Origin: Bartonella vinsonii subsp. vinsonii
GTDB taxonomy: Bacteria; Pseudomonadota; Alphaproteobacteria; Rhizobiales; Rhizobiaceae
Direction of reading: 5' to 3'
NCBI RefSeq assembly: GCF_902825235.1
Contig: NZ_CADEAJ010000001.1
Span: 65,096 to 129,095 of the forward strand
DNA length: 64,000 nt
Numbering within the stretch: the first letter of the stretch is position 1; each line of letters opens with the position of its first letter. The notes below the pieces were generated by a model, which was not told the DNA's origin, did no database searches, and worked only from the letters and a program-made list of their open reading frames with translations. Below, piece by piece: positions 1 to 10,704 of the stretch. The translations under genes were made by a program, and so were the position numbers.

Positions 1-932
1 CAGGTTCACGTGCTAAAATTGCTGTTGTCTCACGCGATGGTTCCATTGATCCTGTTGGAGCATGTGTTGGAATGCGAGGAAGCCGTGTTCAGGCTGTTGT
101 TGCAGAATTACAAGGTGAAAAAATTGATATTATTCCTTGGTCTCCTGATGCTGCAACATTTATTGTCAATGCACTACAACCCGCTGAAGTTTCGAAAGTT
201 GTTCTCGATGAAGATGCAGAACGTATTGAAGTCGTCGTACCTGATGATCAACTTAGTCTTGCCATTGGTCGTCGTGGACAAAATGTTCGCTTAGCTTCTC
301 AATTAACAGGATGGAATATTGATATTTTAACGGAACAGGAAGAATCTGAAAACCGTCAAAAAGAATTTACCGAACGCAGTAAACTGTTTATGGAATCCTT
401 AGACGTTGATGAGATGATTGGGCAGGTTATGGCATCAGAGGGTTTTTCTTCCATTGAGGAAATCGCCTATATTGATCTCGAAGAAATTGCCTCCATTGAT
501 GGTTTTGATCATGAGACTGCTGCTGAAATCCAAAGCCGTGCACGTGAATATCTTGAACATAAAGAAAAAGAACTTGATGAAAAACGCAAAGAACTCGGTG
601 TTTCTAATGAATTGCGAACAATTCCTGGTCTGACAAGTGCTATGTTGGTTGCTATTGGCGAAGATGGTGTAAAAACAATCGAAGATTTTGCTGGTTATGC
701 AGTCGATGATTTGGTTGGCTGGAGAGAACGTAAAGAAGGTCAAACACAGAGTTTTTCTGGTATCCTGACCCCATTTGATATTACACGTGCTGATGCAGAA
801 GCTATGATTTTAGCTGCACGTGTGCAAGCAGGTTGGATAGACCAAGCTGATCTTGTTACAGAAACTCCTGCAGAAAATGAAAGTTCTGTAAAAGATGAAA
901 AAAGTGATAATTTGAACGTGGATACAGTTTAA
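1..932 (+). CDS. nusA: Transcription termination/antitermination factor NusA (5' end outside window)
   Basis: The reading frame is open from base 3, so only the C-terminal ~310 residues are present. NusA binds RNA polymerase and nascent RNA and governs pausing, termination and antitermination. The visible part starts inside the first KH RNA-binding domain (GSRAKIAVVS followed by DPVGACVGMRG). A second KH domain follows (LAIGRRGQNVRLASQLTGW), then two helix-hairpin-helix repeats around FSSIEEIAYIDLEEIASIDG and IPGLTSAMLVAIGEDG, as in proteobacterial NusA. The tail is acidic. The TAA stop is directly followed by the ATG of the next gene, so it is the upstream member of the nusA-ylxR-infB-rbfA-truB block. 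Confidence 0.97.
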   Translation, partial: GSRAKIAVVSRDGSIDPVGACVGMRGSRVQAVVAELQGEKIDIIPWSPDAATFIVNALQPAEVSKVVLDEDAERIEVVVPDDQLSLAIGRRGQNVRLASQLTGWNIDILTEQEESENRQKEFTERSKLFMESLDVDEMIGQVMASEGFSSIEEIAYIDLEEIASIDGFDHETAAEIQSRAREYLEHKEKELDEKRKELGVSNELRTIPGLTSAMLVAIGEDGVKTIEDFAGYAVDDLVGWRERKEGQTQSFSGILTPFDITRADAEAMILAARVQAGWIDQADLVTETPAENESSVKDEKSDNLNVDTV

Positions 933-1568
933 ATGAATGAACGGACCTGCATTGTGACAAGAAAAAATGCTTCAGCAGAAACGCTGATCCGTTTTGTTAT
1001 TGGTCCCAATAATCAAATTGTCCCTGATCTTAAATCCAATTTGCCTGGGCGTGGCGTTTGGGTTTCTGCTCGCCATTCTGCCATTGAAACAGCAATCAAA
1101 CAAAACGCTTTTAAGAAAAAATTTAAAACAGATGTTGAGGTTGCACAAAATCTTGCACATATTGTTGATACACTTTTGCTAAAGGCCGCTCTTTCAAGCC
1201 TTTCCATGGCGCGAAAAGCAGGTGCCATTGTCATGGGGGCAACAAAAGTTGATGCAGCTATCCGTTCTGGTCAAGTTATTCTTGTACTTCATGCTAAAGA
1301 AGCTACAGAAGATGGAAAACGCAAAATTGCACAAGCCATCTATACAATACAACAACAAACAGGTCGGAATATAAAAAACATATCTTTATTTACAAGTGAT
1401 GAAATGCGGGTGGCTTTTGGTGCTAATCCTGTCATGCATGCGGCCTTATTGGATACCAAAGCTGCTGAAGGATTTCTCAAAACGATACATAAACTACTCG
1501 CCTATCGTGATGACACGCACAGCAAGCCTGGTGAAAGAACGGCACAAGCCGTGAAGGAAGTACAATGA
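933..1568 (+). CDS. YlxR-type (DUF448) RNA-binding protein fused to an L7Ae-like domain
   Basis: This 211-residue protein sits between nusA and infB. Residues ~1-80 match the YlxR/DUF448 fold ([19 protein letters not shown], then [18 protein letters not shown]). Residues ~95-170 look like a ribosomal L7Ae/YlxQ-type RNA-binding domain ([20 protein letters not shown]). In many Firmicutes these are two separate genes, ylxR and ylxQ, at the same place, so here they appear fused. Its start codon abuts the nusA stop, and its TGA overlaps the infB ATG (ATGA), which implies translational coupling. A role in ribosome or RNase P RNA handling is inferred from the family only. Confidence 0.9.
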   Translation: MNERTCIVTRKNASAETLIRFVIGPNNQIVPDLKSNLPGRGVWVSARHSAIETAIKQNAFKKKFKTDVEVAQNLAHIVDTLLLKAALSSLSMARKAGAIVMGATKVDAAIRSGQVILVLHAKEATEDGKRKIAQAIYTIQQQTGRNIKNISLFTSDEMRVAFGANPVMHAALLDTKAAEGFLKTIHKLLAYRDDTHSKPGERTAQAVKEVQ

Positions 1569-4087
1569 GTGAAAAGAATAACGACAAGATAACAGTCAAG
1601 AGGACACTAACCTTAAAGCGGTCAGTTCTAGAAACAGGTACGGTCAAACAAAATTTCAGCCATGGCCGTACAAAAGCTGTGGTTGTCGAAACCAAACGGC
1701 GCAAAATCACGCGTCCTGATGAAAAAGTTGAAATACAACAGCCAATTACCAAACCTCATGTGGCTTCTCAACGTTCTAAACCACGATTCGAAGAAGCAAA
1801 ACCCCAAGAGCCCATCGCTAAAAGCAATCTCTCATCTGCTGAAATGCAAGCGAGACTTCGTGCATTAGAAGAAGCGCATATCCAAGAAAAAATAACACGT
1901 GAACAAGCCGAAGAAGAAGCAAGACGAGCAAAAGAACGTGAAGAAAGTTTGCAACAGTCAATTCAAGAAACAGAAATACATCAAGAAGAAGAAAGTCTAC
2001 AAGAACAGACTCCACCTCCTCCTTCTACTCTCTCTTTGGTAGAGCCAATTGATATCCCTATTCCACCTAAAAATACAACTGTCATCGAAAAACGTAAAAT
2101 AGATGAAAACAAAGAAGAGGATCGACATAACCGACGTGCGAACCCTGCTAAATTAGAAGTGCGTGCACCTAAAGTTGTAAAAGGTGCTGATGAACGACGC
2201 CGTGGAAAGCTAACCCTTAATAGTGCTCTGGACGAAGAAGGGAGCGCGCGTGGGCGTTCAATGGCTGCAATGCGTCGCAGACAGGAGAAATTTAAACGTG
2301 CGCAAAACCAAGAACCGAGGGAAAAAATTTCTCGTGAGGTTGTTCTTCCTGAAACTATTACGATTCAAGAACTTGCACAGCGTATGACTGAACGCTCTGT
2401 TGATGTGATTAAATTCCTCATGAAACAGGGACAAATGATGAAACCGGGCGATGTTATTGATGCCGATGTTGCTGAGCTCATCGCTGTTGAATTCGGACAT
2501 ACTGTCAAACGTGTTTTAGAATCTGACGTAGAAGAAGGCATCTTTAATATAGCTGATAATCCTCAGAAAATGCAGCAGCGTCCGCCTGTCGTAACAATTA
2601 TGGGCCATGTCGACCACGGAAAAACTTCTCTTCTTGATGCTATTCGAAAAGCAAATGTTGTTTCTGGTGAAGCAGGTGGAATCACACAGCATATCGGTGC
2701 TTATCAGGTGGAACAAAATGGTCAAAAAATTACCTTTATTGATACACCTGGACATGCCGCCTTCACAGCGATGCGTGCTCGTGGAGCGCGTGTTACAGAT
2801 ATTGCTGTTCTCGTTGTAGCTGCTGACGATAGTGTCATGCCGCAAACAATTGAATCAATCAATCATGCTAAAGCAGCTGGTGTGCCCATTATTGTTGCTA
2901 TCAACAAAATTGATAAACCCGCTGCTGATGCTCAAAAAGTACGTACAGAACTTCTACAACATGAAGTGTTTGTTGAAACCATGGGTGGAGAAACTTTAGA
3001 AGTCGAAGTTTCTGCTAAAACCGGTCAAAATCTTGATAAACTTCTCGAAGCTATTCTTCTTCAAGCTGAAATTCTTGATTTAAAAGCAGATCCTCAACGA
3101 ACAGCAGAGGGCGTCGTCATTGAAGCTAAACTGGATCGAGGACGTGGATCTGTTGCAACGGTTCTCGTTCAAAAAGGAACGTTGCATCCTTCTGATATTA
3201 TTGTTGCCGGCAATGAATGGGGACGCGTGCGCGCTCTGATTGATGACCATGGACGTCATATTAAAGAAGCAGTTCCCTCTACACCCATTGAGATTCTAGG
3301 TATGCAGGGAACACCACAAGCTGGTGACAGGTTTGCTGTTGTCACGCATGAAGCAAAAGCACGCGAAATTGCGGAATACCGTCAGCGGTTAGCACGTGAT
3401 AAAGCTGTAGCTCGACAAACGGGTTCTCGCGGTTCTCTTGAACAGATGATGACGAGGTTACAAACCACTGGTGTTAAAGAGTTTCCTCTTATTATTAAAG
3501 GCGATGTACAAGGGTCAATTGAAGCGATTGCTTCAGCATTAGAAAAGCTAGGAAATGAAGAAGTCCGTGCACGCATTGTGCATTCTGGTGCTGGAGGTAT
3601 CACTGAAAGTGATATTTCTCTTGCAGAAGCCTCTCACTCAGCTGTGATTGGCTTTAATGTTCGTGCCAATAAACAAGCGCGTGATTGTGCTAAAACACAA
3701 GGAATTGAAATCCGCTATTACAACATCATCTACGATCTTGTTGACGATATAAAAGCCGCTATGTCAGGGTTACTCTCACCAGAACAGCGTGAGACTTTCC
3801 TTGGTAATGCTGAAATTCTAGAAGTCTTTAATATCACCAAAATCGGAAAAGTTGCTGGTTGTCGTGTTACAGAAGGTAAAATAGAACGGGGTGCTGGTGT
3901 TCGCCTTATCCGTGATAATATTGTTATTCACGAAGGGAAACTGAAAACACTCAAACGCTTTAAAGATGAAGTCAATGAAGTGCAAAGTGGTCAAGAATGT
4001 GGAATAGCATTTGAAAACTATGAGGACATGCGCGCAGGAGACATCATTGAAACTTTCCGCATCGAACATATTAATCGCACATTATAA
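1565..4087 (+). CDS. infB: Translation initiation factor IF-2
   Basis: The 840-residue GTPase places initiator tRNA on the 30S subunit and promotes subunit joining. The N-terminal ~270 residues are charged and of low complexity, with a Glu/Arg/Lys-rich likely coiled coil at about 90-150. The G domain begins near residue 340, with G1 [10 protein letters not shown]3 DTPGHAAF and G4 NKIDKP, followed by the IF-2 beta-barrel and C-terminal domains. Its ATG overlaps the stop of the preceding gene. Length and motif order are normal for an alphaproteobacterial IF-2. Confidence 0.98.
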   Translation: MSEKNNDKITVKRTLTLKRSVLETGTVKQNFSHGRTKAVVVETKRRKITRPDEKVEIQQPITKPHVASQRSKPRFEEAKPQEPIAKSNLSSAEMQARLRALEEAHIQEKITREQAEEEARRAKEREESLQQSIQETEIHQEEESLQEQTPPPPSTLSLVEPIDIPIPPKNTTVIEKRKIDENKEEDRHNRRANPAKLEVRAPKVVKGADERRRGKLTLNSALDEEGSARGRSMAAMRRRQEKFKRAQNQEPREKISREVVLPETITIQELAQRMTERSVDVIKFLMKQGQMMKPGDVIDADVAELIAVEFGHTVKRVLESDVEEGIFNIADNPQKMQQRPPVVTIMGHVDHGKTSLLDAIRKANVVSGEAGGITQHIGAYQVEQNGQKITFIDTPGHAAFTAMRARGARVTDIAVLVVAADDSVMPQTIESINHAKAAGVPIIVAINKIDKPAADAQKVRTELLQHEVFVETMGGETLEVEVSAKTGQNLDKLLEAILLQAEILDLKADPQRTAEGVVIEAKLDRGRGSVATVLVQKGTLHPSDIIVAGNEWGRVRALIDDHGRHIKEAVPSTPIEILGMQGTPQAGDRFAVVTHEAKAREIAEYRQRLARDKAVARQTGSRGSLEQMMTRLQTTGVKEFPLIIKGDVQGSIEAIASALEKLGNEEVRARIVHSGAGGITESDISLAEASHSAVIGFNVRANKQARDCAKTQGIEIRYYNIIYDLVDDIKAAMSGLLSPEQRETFLGNAEILEVFNITKIGKVAGCRVTEGKIERGAGVRLIRDNIVIHEGKLKTLKRFKDEVNEVQSGQECGIAFENYEDMRAGDIIETFRIEHINRTL

Positions 4088-4213
4088 AATAATCCAATGG
4101 CTTTATTCCTAAAAGTGAAAAAAGTTATTGGAGGTTATGTGCAAATGCTTTGTTCTTTTTAAATCTTTTAAGATGATCAAAAGAAAAGTAATTGTAACAA
4201 GGATAAAATTTCG

Positions 4214-4621
4214 ATGAAAAATGCAGGACCATCACAACGGCAACTCAGAGTAGGAGAACAAGTGCGCCACGCAGTATCCCATGTACTACAGCGCGGTGTT
4301 TTACTTGATGATGTCTTGAAAAATATGGTGATTTCTGTCTCTGAAGTACGCATGTCACCAGATTTAAAAATTGCTACCTGCTTTATTTCTCCTCTCAGCA
4401 CTCTCAAAAATGCGTCTTATGATTGTGTCGTTGATATCCTTAATAAACATAGCCGTTTTATCCGTGGAGAAATTAGTCATGCGTTGCGTCAAATGAAATA
4501 TATGCCTGAACTGCGTTTTCGACTTGATAGTAGTTTTGATAATTTTTTAAAAATTGATACCCTGCTTCGCTCACCTGAAGTAGCCCGCGATCTTCACCAT
4601 AGTAATAAGCTTGAGGATTAG
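4214..4621 (+). CDS. rbfA: 30S ribosome-binding factor A
   Basis: The 135-residue protein helps 16S rRNA 5'-end maturation and late 30S assembly, notably in the cold. The sequence has the RbfA signature ([20 protein letters not shown], later [17 protein letters not shown]) and the KH-like fold size. An AAGGAT ribosome site precedes the ATG. It lies 126 bases after infB and its TAG ends 4 bases before the preferred truB start, consistent with cotranscription. Confidence 0.95.
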   Translation: MKNAGPSQRQLRVGEQVRHAVSHVLQRGVLLDDVLKNMVISVSEVRMSPDLKIATCFISPLSTLKNASYDCVVDILNKHSRFIRGEISHALRQMKYMPELRFRLDSSFDNFLKIDTLLRSPEVARDLHHSNKLED

Positions 4622-4625
4622 AAAT

Positions 4626-5585
4626 ATGGCACGGCAACATAAAAGAAAAGGCCGTTCTGTTTCTGGCTGGGTCATATTTGATAAACCAAAAGGAATGAGA
4701 TCAACAGAAGCTGTTTCACAAATCAAATGGCTCTTTCATGCACAAAAAGCAGGACATGCGGGGACACTGGATCCTCTTGCTTCTGGTCTCCTACCAGTTG
4801 CATTGGGGGAAGCAACCAAAACCGTACCTTATGTGATGCAAGGTACCAAAACCTACCGTTTTCAAATCGCTTGGGGAGAAGAGCGTTCAACAGACGATCT
4901 CGAGGGGGAAATAACAAAAACATCTCTCAAACGTCCAACACAAGAAGAGATACTCGCCCTTCTTCCTCAATATACAGGTGTTATTTTGCAAACACCTCCA
5001 CAATTTTCGGCAATTAAAATTTCTGGTAACCGCGCCTATGATCTAGCCCGAGAAGGTGAGATTGTTGACATTCCACCGCGCCAAGTGGAAATAGAAACTT
5101 TTAAATTAATAGAAACTCTTAGCAAAGATTGTTCACTCTTTGAAATAACCTGTGGAAAAGGAACCTATGTGCGTTCCTTAGCGCGTGATATGGGACGTGA
5201 TCTTGGTTGTTATGGATATATTGCTGATTTAAGGCGTATCGCAGTGGCTCCCTTTGGCGAAGATGATCTTATCACATGGGACGAATTAAAAGCGGGCGCA
5301 CTGGATAAAAATGCAACAAATGAGAATGATACTTCTTCCAAAATAAACTTTTCAACACTTGATGCACTTTTAATTGAAACAGGCGCTGCACTGGATTGCC
5401 TCTCTCATTATACCCTTAGTGAAACCCAAGCACAGCGGGTCATGATGGGTATTCCTGTACCTCTTTGTAATCACGAGGTACCTCTTGATGAAGATGAGGT
5501 TTGTGTCATCTACAAAGGCCAACTTCTTGCTATAGGCTCCCTCGATAAAAGATTGTTCAAACCAAAGCGGATTTTCACAATTTGA
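4626..5585 (+). CDS. truB: tRNA pseudouridine(55) synthase
   Basis: TruB makes pseudouridine 55 in the T-loop of tRNAs. The catalytic motif is present ([19 protein letters not shown], with Asp as nucleophile), as are the later TruB motifs around [15 protein letters not shown] and [15 protein letters not shown]. The frame can be extended upstream to a TTG at 4611, but that overlaps rbfA. The ATG at 4626 gives a 319-residue protein of normal length starting [15 protein letters not shown]. It is the last gene of the translation block. No convincing terminator was seen after it. Confidence 0.96.
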   Translation: MARQHKRKGRSVSGWVIFDKPKGMRSTEAVSQIKWLFHAQKAGHAGTLDPLASGLLPVALGEATKTVPYVMQGTKTYRFQIAWGEERSTDDLEGEITKTSLKRPTQEEILALLPQYTGVILQTPPQFSAIKISGNRAYDLAREGEIVDIPPRQVEIETFKLIETLSKDCSLFEITCGKGTYVRSLARDMGRDLGCYGYIADLRRIAVAPFGEDDLITWDELKAGALDKNATNENDTSSKINFSTLDALLIETGAALDCLSHYTLSETQAQRVMMGIPVPLCNHEVPLDEDEVCVIYKGQLLAIGSLDKRLFKPKRIFTI

Positions 5586-6034
5586 TTCATAATAGTCTCT
5601 TAAAAAAGATATTTTTTATATCAATTAAAGAGAAGAAGGTTTTTTTCATTGCTTTACCCTTTTATGATCATTCATATCAGAACCTCAATGAGCGAGGCTT
5701 TCATAAATCCAACCTTCTCTGGTATAAATAAAAAAGCACAATAATTTGTCTTTGTTGTTTTACATCATTTCTGATCATTACTGGATATACGCACATATCC
5801 TTAGTGTTCAGAAAATTTTGTAGAATGAGAAAGGCTTGAGCTTAAAAAAAGTACAATACTTATAATCTCTCACTGTTTATTCAGTAGAAATCTATCCTCA
5901 ATTTACCAACAGCATAAGTGCTCATTGCAATATCTCATTTTTCTGCTGTTCTATTCATACTAACAAATTCATTCCATAAAAATAAATTGCCTGCATAATA
6001 GTTTATAAAAAGCTGTATAATCCTCCTCTTATCT
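5586..6034. other. Intergenic region between convergent truB and MFS gene, no gene seen
   Basis: This is about 450 bases of AT-rich sequence between convergent genes. The only structure noticed is a small inverted repeat, GGATAT-N6-ATATCC at 5783-5800, without a following T-run. I see no open frame with a ribosome site and no clear terminator. Confidence 0.5.
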
Positions 6035-7663
6035 TTAAGGTAATTGATCAGCAGAGGATTTTAAAAGCATCTCATTGGCTTGTGGTATTGTCTGCCGTTC
6101 AATCATGCGGTGAACTCTTATACCGTCAGGTGCACGATTTAAATGACGCAGAAGCTTATTCACCTCTGCGTCTGCTTTTATGCGACGGTGATTATGGCGT
6201 AAATAATCTACCCATGTTGGCATATGATAAACTTCTGTCCAATATTCAGGTCTTTCAAGGTCTCGTAAGAGAACCCATTGGCGAGCGCCATCACGTAAAC
6301 GAATATGACGACGACGTGTCATCACTTTGAGAAATTCTTCGAGATCATTTTCATGAATTTGATAATCGATCATAATCATAATCGGACCACTTTGTGCTTT
6401 TAAATCAAGTAAAAGCTCTGGTTCTCTGAAATGATCAAGCGGATCCAAATCTATTTGGGGTATTTCCTGAATTCTAAACTTTATCCCCGCAAGGGCTCCA
6501 AAAACCAAGAAAAGAGAACAAACACTCAAAGCAACGGTAGGGGAATAACCATCAGCCAAAACACCCCAAATTACGCTTCCAATTGCCATTCCTCCATAAG
6601 ATGCTGTTTGATAAAGCGCTAAAGCACGTGCAACAACCCAACGTGGTGTAGAAAGCTGTACAGATGTATTAAATAAAGATAATGCCAAAACCCAACATAA
6701 GCCTGCAGGAAACAAAGCAATATGGCTTACAATTAATGAACGGCTCATTGCTAAAAAAAAGCAAGAAAAGGCAAAACCAATAAATGAACTTGCAATAATC
6801 GTCTCTAAACGAAAAAAACGTCGTACAGATGAATTAATCATACCAGCCGTCATAGCTCCAAGACCAAAACACCCAAGTAATGTCCCATAAAGAAGAGCAC
6901 TTCCTCCGAGAATTTTATGTACAACAATTGGTAAGAGCGCCAAAATCGAAATCGCTCCAATACCAAAAAGGAATGCCCTAACCATAATACTGAGAAGATT
7001 AGGCGACATCGCAACATAACGCAAACCATCTGAAACAGCTCCTAAAAGCCTTTCGCGTGGCAATCTGTTATTTTCATAGCTCGGTTTCCAGAAAAACAAA
7101 GCACCAATTAAAGGAATGTAACTTATTGCATTAAATAAGAAGGCTGCGGCTGCCCCCAGAGTTGCAATAATAGCACCACCAATAGCAGGACCAACACTAC
7201 GCATCAAATTAAAGCCAACACTGTTTAAACTCACAGCAGCAGGAATATTTTCCCTGCTCACAATGTCTCCTATTGTTGCCTGCCAAGAAGGATTATAAAA
7301 GGCTGTTCCACATCCAATCAAAAACGTAAAGCATAAAAGAATCCCTGGTGTTAAAAAGCCAATATAGGATAAAATAGCTAAACTCATGGATATAACCATC
7401 ATTATAATCTGGGCACACAACATAATTTGGCGCCGATTAAAATTGTCAGCTAATGCCCCTGCCATCAGAGAAAATACCACAAGTGGTAATGTGGTAGCGC
7501 TTTGAACAAGTCCGACCATGGAGTGCGAAGAACTTATCAACGCCATTAACCACCCTGCTCCTACAGCTTGGATAAGCCCCCCTAAATTAGAAATAAGAGT
7601 GGATGACCACAAATTTCGAAATACCGAATTACGAAAAAGTTTTAATGTTGAAATGCTTTGCAT
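6035..7663 (-). CDS. MFS efflux transporter of the MFS_3 (EntS-like) family with C-terminal soluble domain
   Basis: The 542-residue protein has about 12 hydrophobic segments in residues ~15-410, typical of the major facilitator superfamily. It resembles the MFS_3/transmembrane secretion effector group that includes the enterobactin exporter EntS (motif ALADNFNRRQIMLCAQIIMM between helices 2 and 3). Residues ~425-530 form a soluble tail (IMIMIDYQIHENDLEEFLKV and WVLLRDLERPEYWTEVYHMP), likely the dimeric alpha-beta barrel often found in this subfamily. The start has a strong GGGAGG ribosome site. The substrate is unknown, and siderophore or drug export is only family inference. It stands alone on the minus strand between truB and rpsO. 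Confidence 0.88.
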   Translation of the reverse strand: MQSISTLKLFRNSVFRNLWSSTLISNLGGLIQAVGAGWLMALISSSHSMVGLVQSATTLPLVVFSLMAGALADNFNRRQIMLCAQIIMMVISMSLAILSYIGFLTPGILLCFTFLIGCGTAFYNPSWQATIGDIVSRENIPAAVSLNSVGFNLMRSVGPAIGGAIIATLGAAAAFLFNAISYIPLIGALFFWKPSYENNRLPRERLLGAVSDGLRYVAMSPNLLSIMVRAFLFGIGAISILALLPIVVHKILGGSALLYGTLLGCFGLGAMTAGMINSSVRRFFRLETIIASSFIGFAFSCFFLAMSRSLIVSHIALFPAGLCWVLALSLFNTSVQLSTPRWVVARALALYQTASYGGMAIGSVIWGVLADGYSPTVALSVCSLFLVFGALAGIKFRIQEIPQIDLDPLDHFREPELLLDLKAQSGPIMIMIDYQIHENDLEEFLKVMTRRRHIRLRDGARQWVLLRDLERPEYWTEVYHMPTWVDYLRHNHRRIKADAEVNKLLRHLNRAPDGIRVHRMIERQTIPQANEMLLKSSADQLP

Positions 7664-7984
7664 CTTTTGCCTCCCAATCGATATTTATCGCTTTTCTTAC
7701 CACACACGCACTCTGTAAAGCAGTCATCTTTGTATCAAAAGGATGCATAATTCTTTAAAAATTCTCATAAAACCCTCTTAAAATCAATATTTCAAAACAA
7801 AATCCTTTCCTCTAAAGAAGGTCTTCAAGATGCTTTTAAGGACTAGTATTTTAACCTCCTTTCCTATATAAATGCTAAAGCAGGTGAGAGTTTTCAACTC
7901 TTCTTGTTTTTTCATAGACCCTTGCTGAACGACATCTCGGCTATGGGTGACTTTTGTTTCTTTATTTTTTGAAAGGATAATACG
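7664..7984. other. Divergent intergenic region, MFS gene / rpsO leader
   Basis: About 320 bases hold the promoters of the MFS gene (minus) and rpsO (plus). An rpsO leader with weak hairpins around 7915-7950 may be the site of S15 autoregulation known in other bacteria, but I could not fold it. I see no gene here. Confidence 0.4.
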
Positions 7985-8254
7985 ATGTCGATTACAGCTG
8001 AACGTAAACAAGCTCTTGTTGCAGAATACGCCAATAAAGCCGGTGATACAGGATCACCAGAAGTACAGGTTGCTGTACTTTCTGAACGCATTTCTAATTT
8101 AACTAACCATTTTAAATCTCATAAAAAGGATAACCATTCTCGTCGTGGTCTTTTGAAGATGGTCTCTCAACGTCGTCGTCTTCTTGATTACCTGAAAGGA
8201 ATTGACCAAAATCGTTATCAGACACTTATCAAAAAGTTAGGTTTGCGCCGCTAA
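7985..8254 (+). CDS. rpsO: 30S ribosomal protein S15
   Basis: The 89-residue protein binds the central domain of 16S rRNA early in 30S assembly. The sequence is typical S15 ([34 protein letters not shown], and a C-terminal [13 protein letters not shown]). A good ribosome site (GAAAGGA) precedes the ATG. It is followed by a strong hairpin terminator and then by pnp, the usual rpsO-pnp order. Confidence 0.98.
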   Translation: MSITAERKQALVAEYANKAGDTGSPEVQVAVLSERISNLTNHFKSHKKDNHSRRGLLKMVSQRRRLLDYLKGIDQNRYQTLIKKLGLRR

Positions 8255-8259
8255 AAGAA

Positions 8260-8299
8260 AAATGGGTGGGTGGTCTTTCTAAAAAGCCGCCCATTTTTT
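8260..8299 (+). terminator. Rho-independent terminator after rpsO
   Basis: A stem formed by AAATGGGTGG (from 8260) and CCGCCCATTT (to ~8296) contains one G-U pair. It has a loop of about 17 bases and is followed by TTTT. It starts 5 bases after the rpsO stop. Confidence 0.8.
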
Positions 8300-8513
8300 C
8301 AGCTTGCTGCTTTTAGTTAAAAACTTAAAAACTGGCGAATAATCATCATGGGGCAGGATTGCTCGTTGCTTCGTCTTTAAATTGCGATTTACTTCTCTCT
8401 TCTCGCGAATAAACAGAAGTGTCTTGTTATGCTACCCATAGCTTTAAAATATGCTCCGCAAAACCAGAATGTGAGCACTTAAAAATATGAACACTGGTCA
8501 TTAAGGATAAAAA

Positions 8514-10649
8514 ATGTTCAAAACGCACAAGATAGAAATTGAATGGGCTGGGCGGCCACTCACCATCGAAACAGGAAAAATAGCCCGTCAAGCTGATGGT
8601 GCCGTGATTGCTACCTACGGAGAAACTATTGTCTTAGCAACCGTTGTATCAGCAAAAAGTCCAAAACCAGACCAAGACTTTTTTCCACTCACCGTTAATT
8701 ATCAAGAAAAATCTTATGCTGTTGGAAAAATCCCCGGCGGTTATTTAAAACGGGAAAGCAGACCAACTGAAAATGAAACTTTGGTTTCACGCTTGATTGA
8801 TCGTCCAATTCGCCCCCTCTTCGCCGATGGATATAAAAATGATACACAAGTCATTGTTTCCGTTATACAACATGATCTCGAGAATAATCCCGATATCCTC
8901 GCGATGATTGCATCTTCTGCCGCATTAACCTTATCAGGTGTTCCTTTCATGGGCCCCATTGCTGGTGCCCGTGTCGGATATTGTAACGGACAATATGTTC
9001 TCAATCCTCATATCGATGAAATGCCGGAATCAAAACTTGATCTTGTTGTAGCCGGAACAGAAAGTGCTGTGTTGATGGTTGAATCGGAAGCGCATGAATT
9101 GCCGGAAGACATCATGTTGGGTGCTGTTATGTTTGGGCATAAAGGCCTTCAACCTGTTCTTGATGCGATCATCAAGCTTGCCGAAGTTGCTGCAAAAGAC
9201 CCACGCGATTTTGTTCCCGAAGATCTTTCTGATCTTGAAAAAGCCATGCGGGAAATGGCTGAACAAGATATACGAAAGGCTTACACTATTACAGATAAAC
9301 AAGAACGTTATGCTGCAATTGATGCCATAAAAACGGAAATTACCAACAAATTTATGCCAGAGACGGACGAGGAATGTAAATTTAGCACAGATCAAATCGC
9401 AACCGTTTTTAAACAGTTACAAGCAAAAATTGTCCGCTGGAACATTCTTGATACCCAAAAGCGTATTGATGGGCGAAACCTTTCAAAAGTACGTCCCATT
9501 CAATCAGAAGTGAGTATTTTACCCCGTACACATGGATCAGCACTCTTTACCCGCGGAGAAACACAAGCTATTGTCGTTGCAACACTCGGAACTGGTGAAG
9601 ATGAACAATATGTTGACTCCTTAACGGGAATGTATAAGGAGACGTTCCTTCTTCATTATAATTTCCCGCCATTTTCAGTAGGTGAAACAGGACGGCTTGG
9701 CTCTCCTGGTCGCCGTGAAATTGGACATGGTAAATTAGCGTGGCGTGCTCTTCATCCTATGTTGCCATCTAAGGAATCCTTCCCCTATACCATTCGTGCT
9801 GTCTCAGAAATTACTGAGTCCAATGGATCATCTTCCATGGCAACTGTTTGCGGAACTTCACTCGCTCTCATGGATGCTGGTGTTCCTCTGGCACGCCCTG
9901 TTGCAGGTATTGCTATGGGCTTGATTAAAGAAGGGGAACGCTTTGCTGTTCTGTCCGATATTTTAGGAGATGAAGATCATCTTGGGGATATGGATTTTAA
10001 AGTAGCAGGAACAGAAAATGGTATTACTGCTTTACAAATGGATATCAAGATTGATGGTATTACCGAAGAAATTATGAAAATCGCACTTGAACAAGCCAAG
10101 GAGGGTCGAATCCATATCCTTAACGAAATGGCTAAAGCTTTAACCAGTGCACGTGCTGAACTCAGCGAATTTTCTCCACGTATTGAAGTTATGAACATTC
10201 CTGTTGATAAAATTCGGGATGTCATAGGCTCTGGTGGTAAAGTTATTCGAGAAATCGTTGAACAAACTGGAGCAAAAATCAATATTGAAGATGATGGAAC
10301 AATTAAAATTGCTTCTGCCGACGCTAAAACCATTGAAGCAGCAAAACGCTGGATTCATTCCATTGTTGATGAACCTGAAGTTGGTGCTATCTACCAAGGA
10401 ACAGTTGTGAAAACTGCAGAATTCGGTGCATTTGTAAACTTCTTTGGTTCACGTGATGGACTCGTTCACATCTCTCAACTCGCATCAGAACGTGTTACAA
10501 AAACAACAGATGTTGTTAAAGAGGGTGATAAAGTTTGGGTTAAATTAATGGGCTTTGATGAACGTGGTAAAGTTCGGTTATCAATGAAAATCATCGATCA
10601 ACAAACCGGTAAAGAAATTACAAATGATCGGCCAGTAAAAGAAGGGTAA
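8514..10649 (+). CDS. pnp: Polyribonucleotide nucleotidyltransferase (PNPase)
   Basis: This is the phosphorolytic 3'-to-5' exoribonuclease of mRNA decay. The 711 residues have the normal layout: a first RNase PH-like core ([20 protein letters not shown]), an all-helical linker, a second catalytic core ([19 protein letters not shown] and [20 protein letters not shown]), a KH domain ([20 protein letters not shown], near residue 565) and an S1 domain ([19 protein letters not shown]). AAGGA precedes the ATG. A 13-base-pair terminator stem begins 21 bases after the stop. Confidence 0.98.
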   Translation: MFKTHKIEIEWAGRPLTIETGKIARQADGAVIATYGETIVLATVVSAKSPKPDQDFFPLTVNYQEKSYAVGKIPGGYLKRESRPTENETLVSRLIDRPIRPLFADGYKNDTQVIVSVIQHDLENNPDILAMIASSAALTLSGVPFMGPIAGARVGYCNGQYVLNPHIDEMPESKLDLVVAGTESAVLMVESEAHELPEDIMLGAVMFGHKGLQPVLDAIIKLAEVAAKDPRDFVPEDLSDLEKAMREMAEQDIRKAYTITDKQERYAAIDAIKTEITNKFMPETDEECKFSTDQIATVFKQLQAKIVRWNILDTQKRIDGRNLSKVRPIQSEVSILPRTHGSALFTRGETQAIVVATLGTGEDEQYVDSLTGMYKETFLLHYNFPPFSVGETGRLGSPGRREIGHGKLAWRALHPMLPSKESFPYTIRAVSEITESNGSSSMATVCGTSLALMDAGVPLARPVAGIAMGLIKEGERFAVLSDILGDEDHLGDMDFKVAGTENGITALQMDIKIDGITEEIMKIALEQAKEGRIHILNEMAKALTSARAELSEFSPRIEVMNIPVDKIRDVIGSGGKVIREIVEQTGAKINIEDDGTIKIASADAKTIEAAKRWIHSIVDEPEVGAIYQGTVVKTAEFGAFVNFFGSRDGLVHISQLASERVTKTTDVVKEGDKVWVKLMGFDERGKVRLSMKIIDQQTGKEITNDRPVKEG

Positions 10650-10670
10650 TTTGCCTTCTTGTCATAAAAT

Positions 10671-10704
10671 AAAATGCCATTCTCATATCAGAATGGCATT
10701 TTTT
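10671..10704 (+). terminator. Rho-independent terminator after pnp
   Basis: A perfect 13-base-pair stem is formed by AAAATGCCATTCT at 10671-10683 and AGAATGGCATTTT at 10690-10702. The loop is 6 bases and a T-run follows. The 5' arm contains the ATG used as the apparent start of the next gene. Confidence 0.88.

Noticed and set aside
435..743. 102-codon minus-strand open frame inside nusA
   Set aside because: It is a shadow frame of a well-supported gene. The same applies to many other antisense frames inside infB, pnp, secA, guaB and typA.
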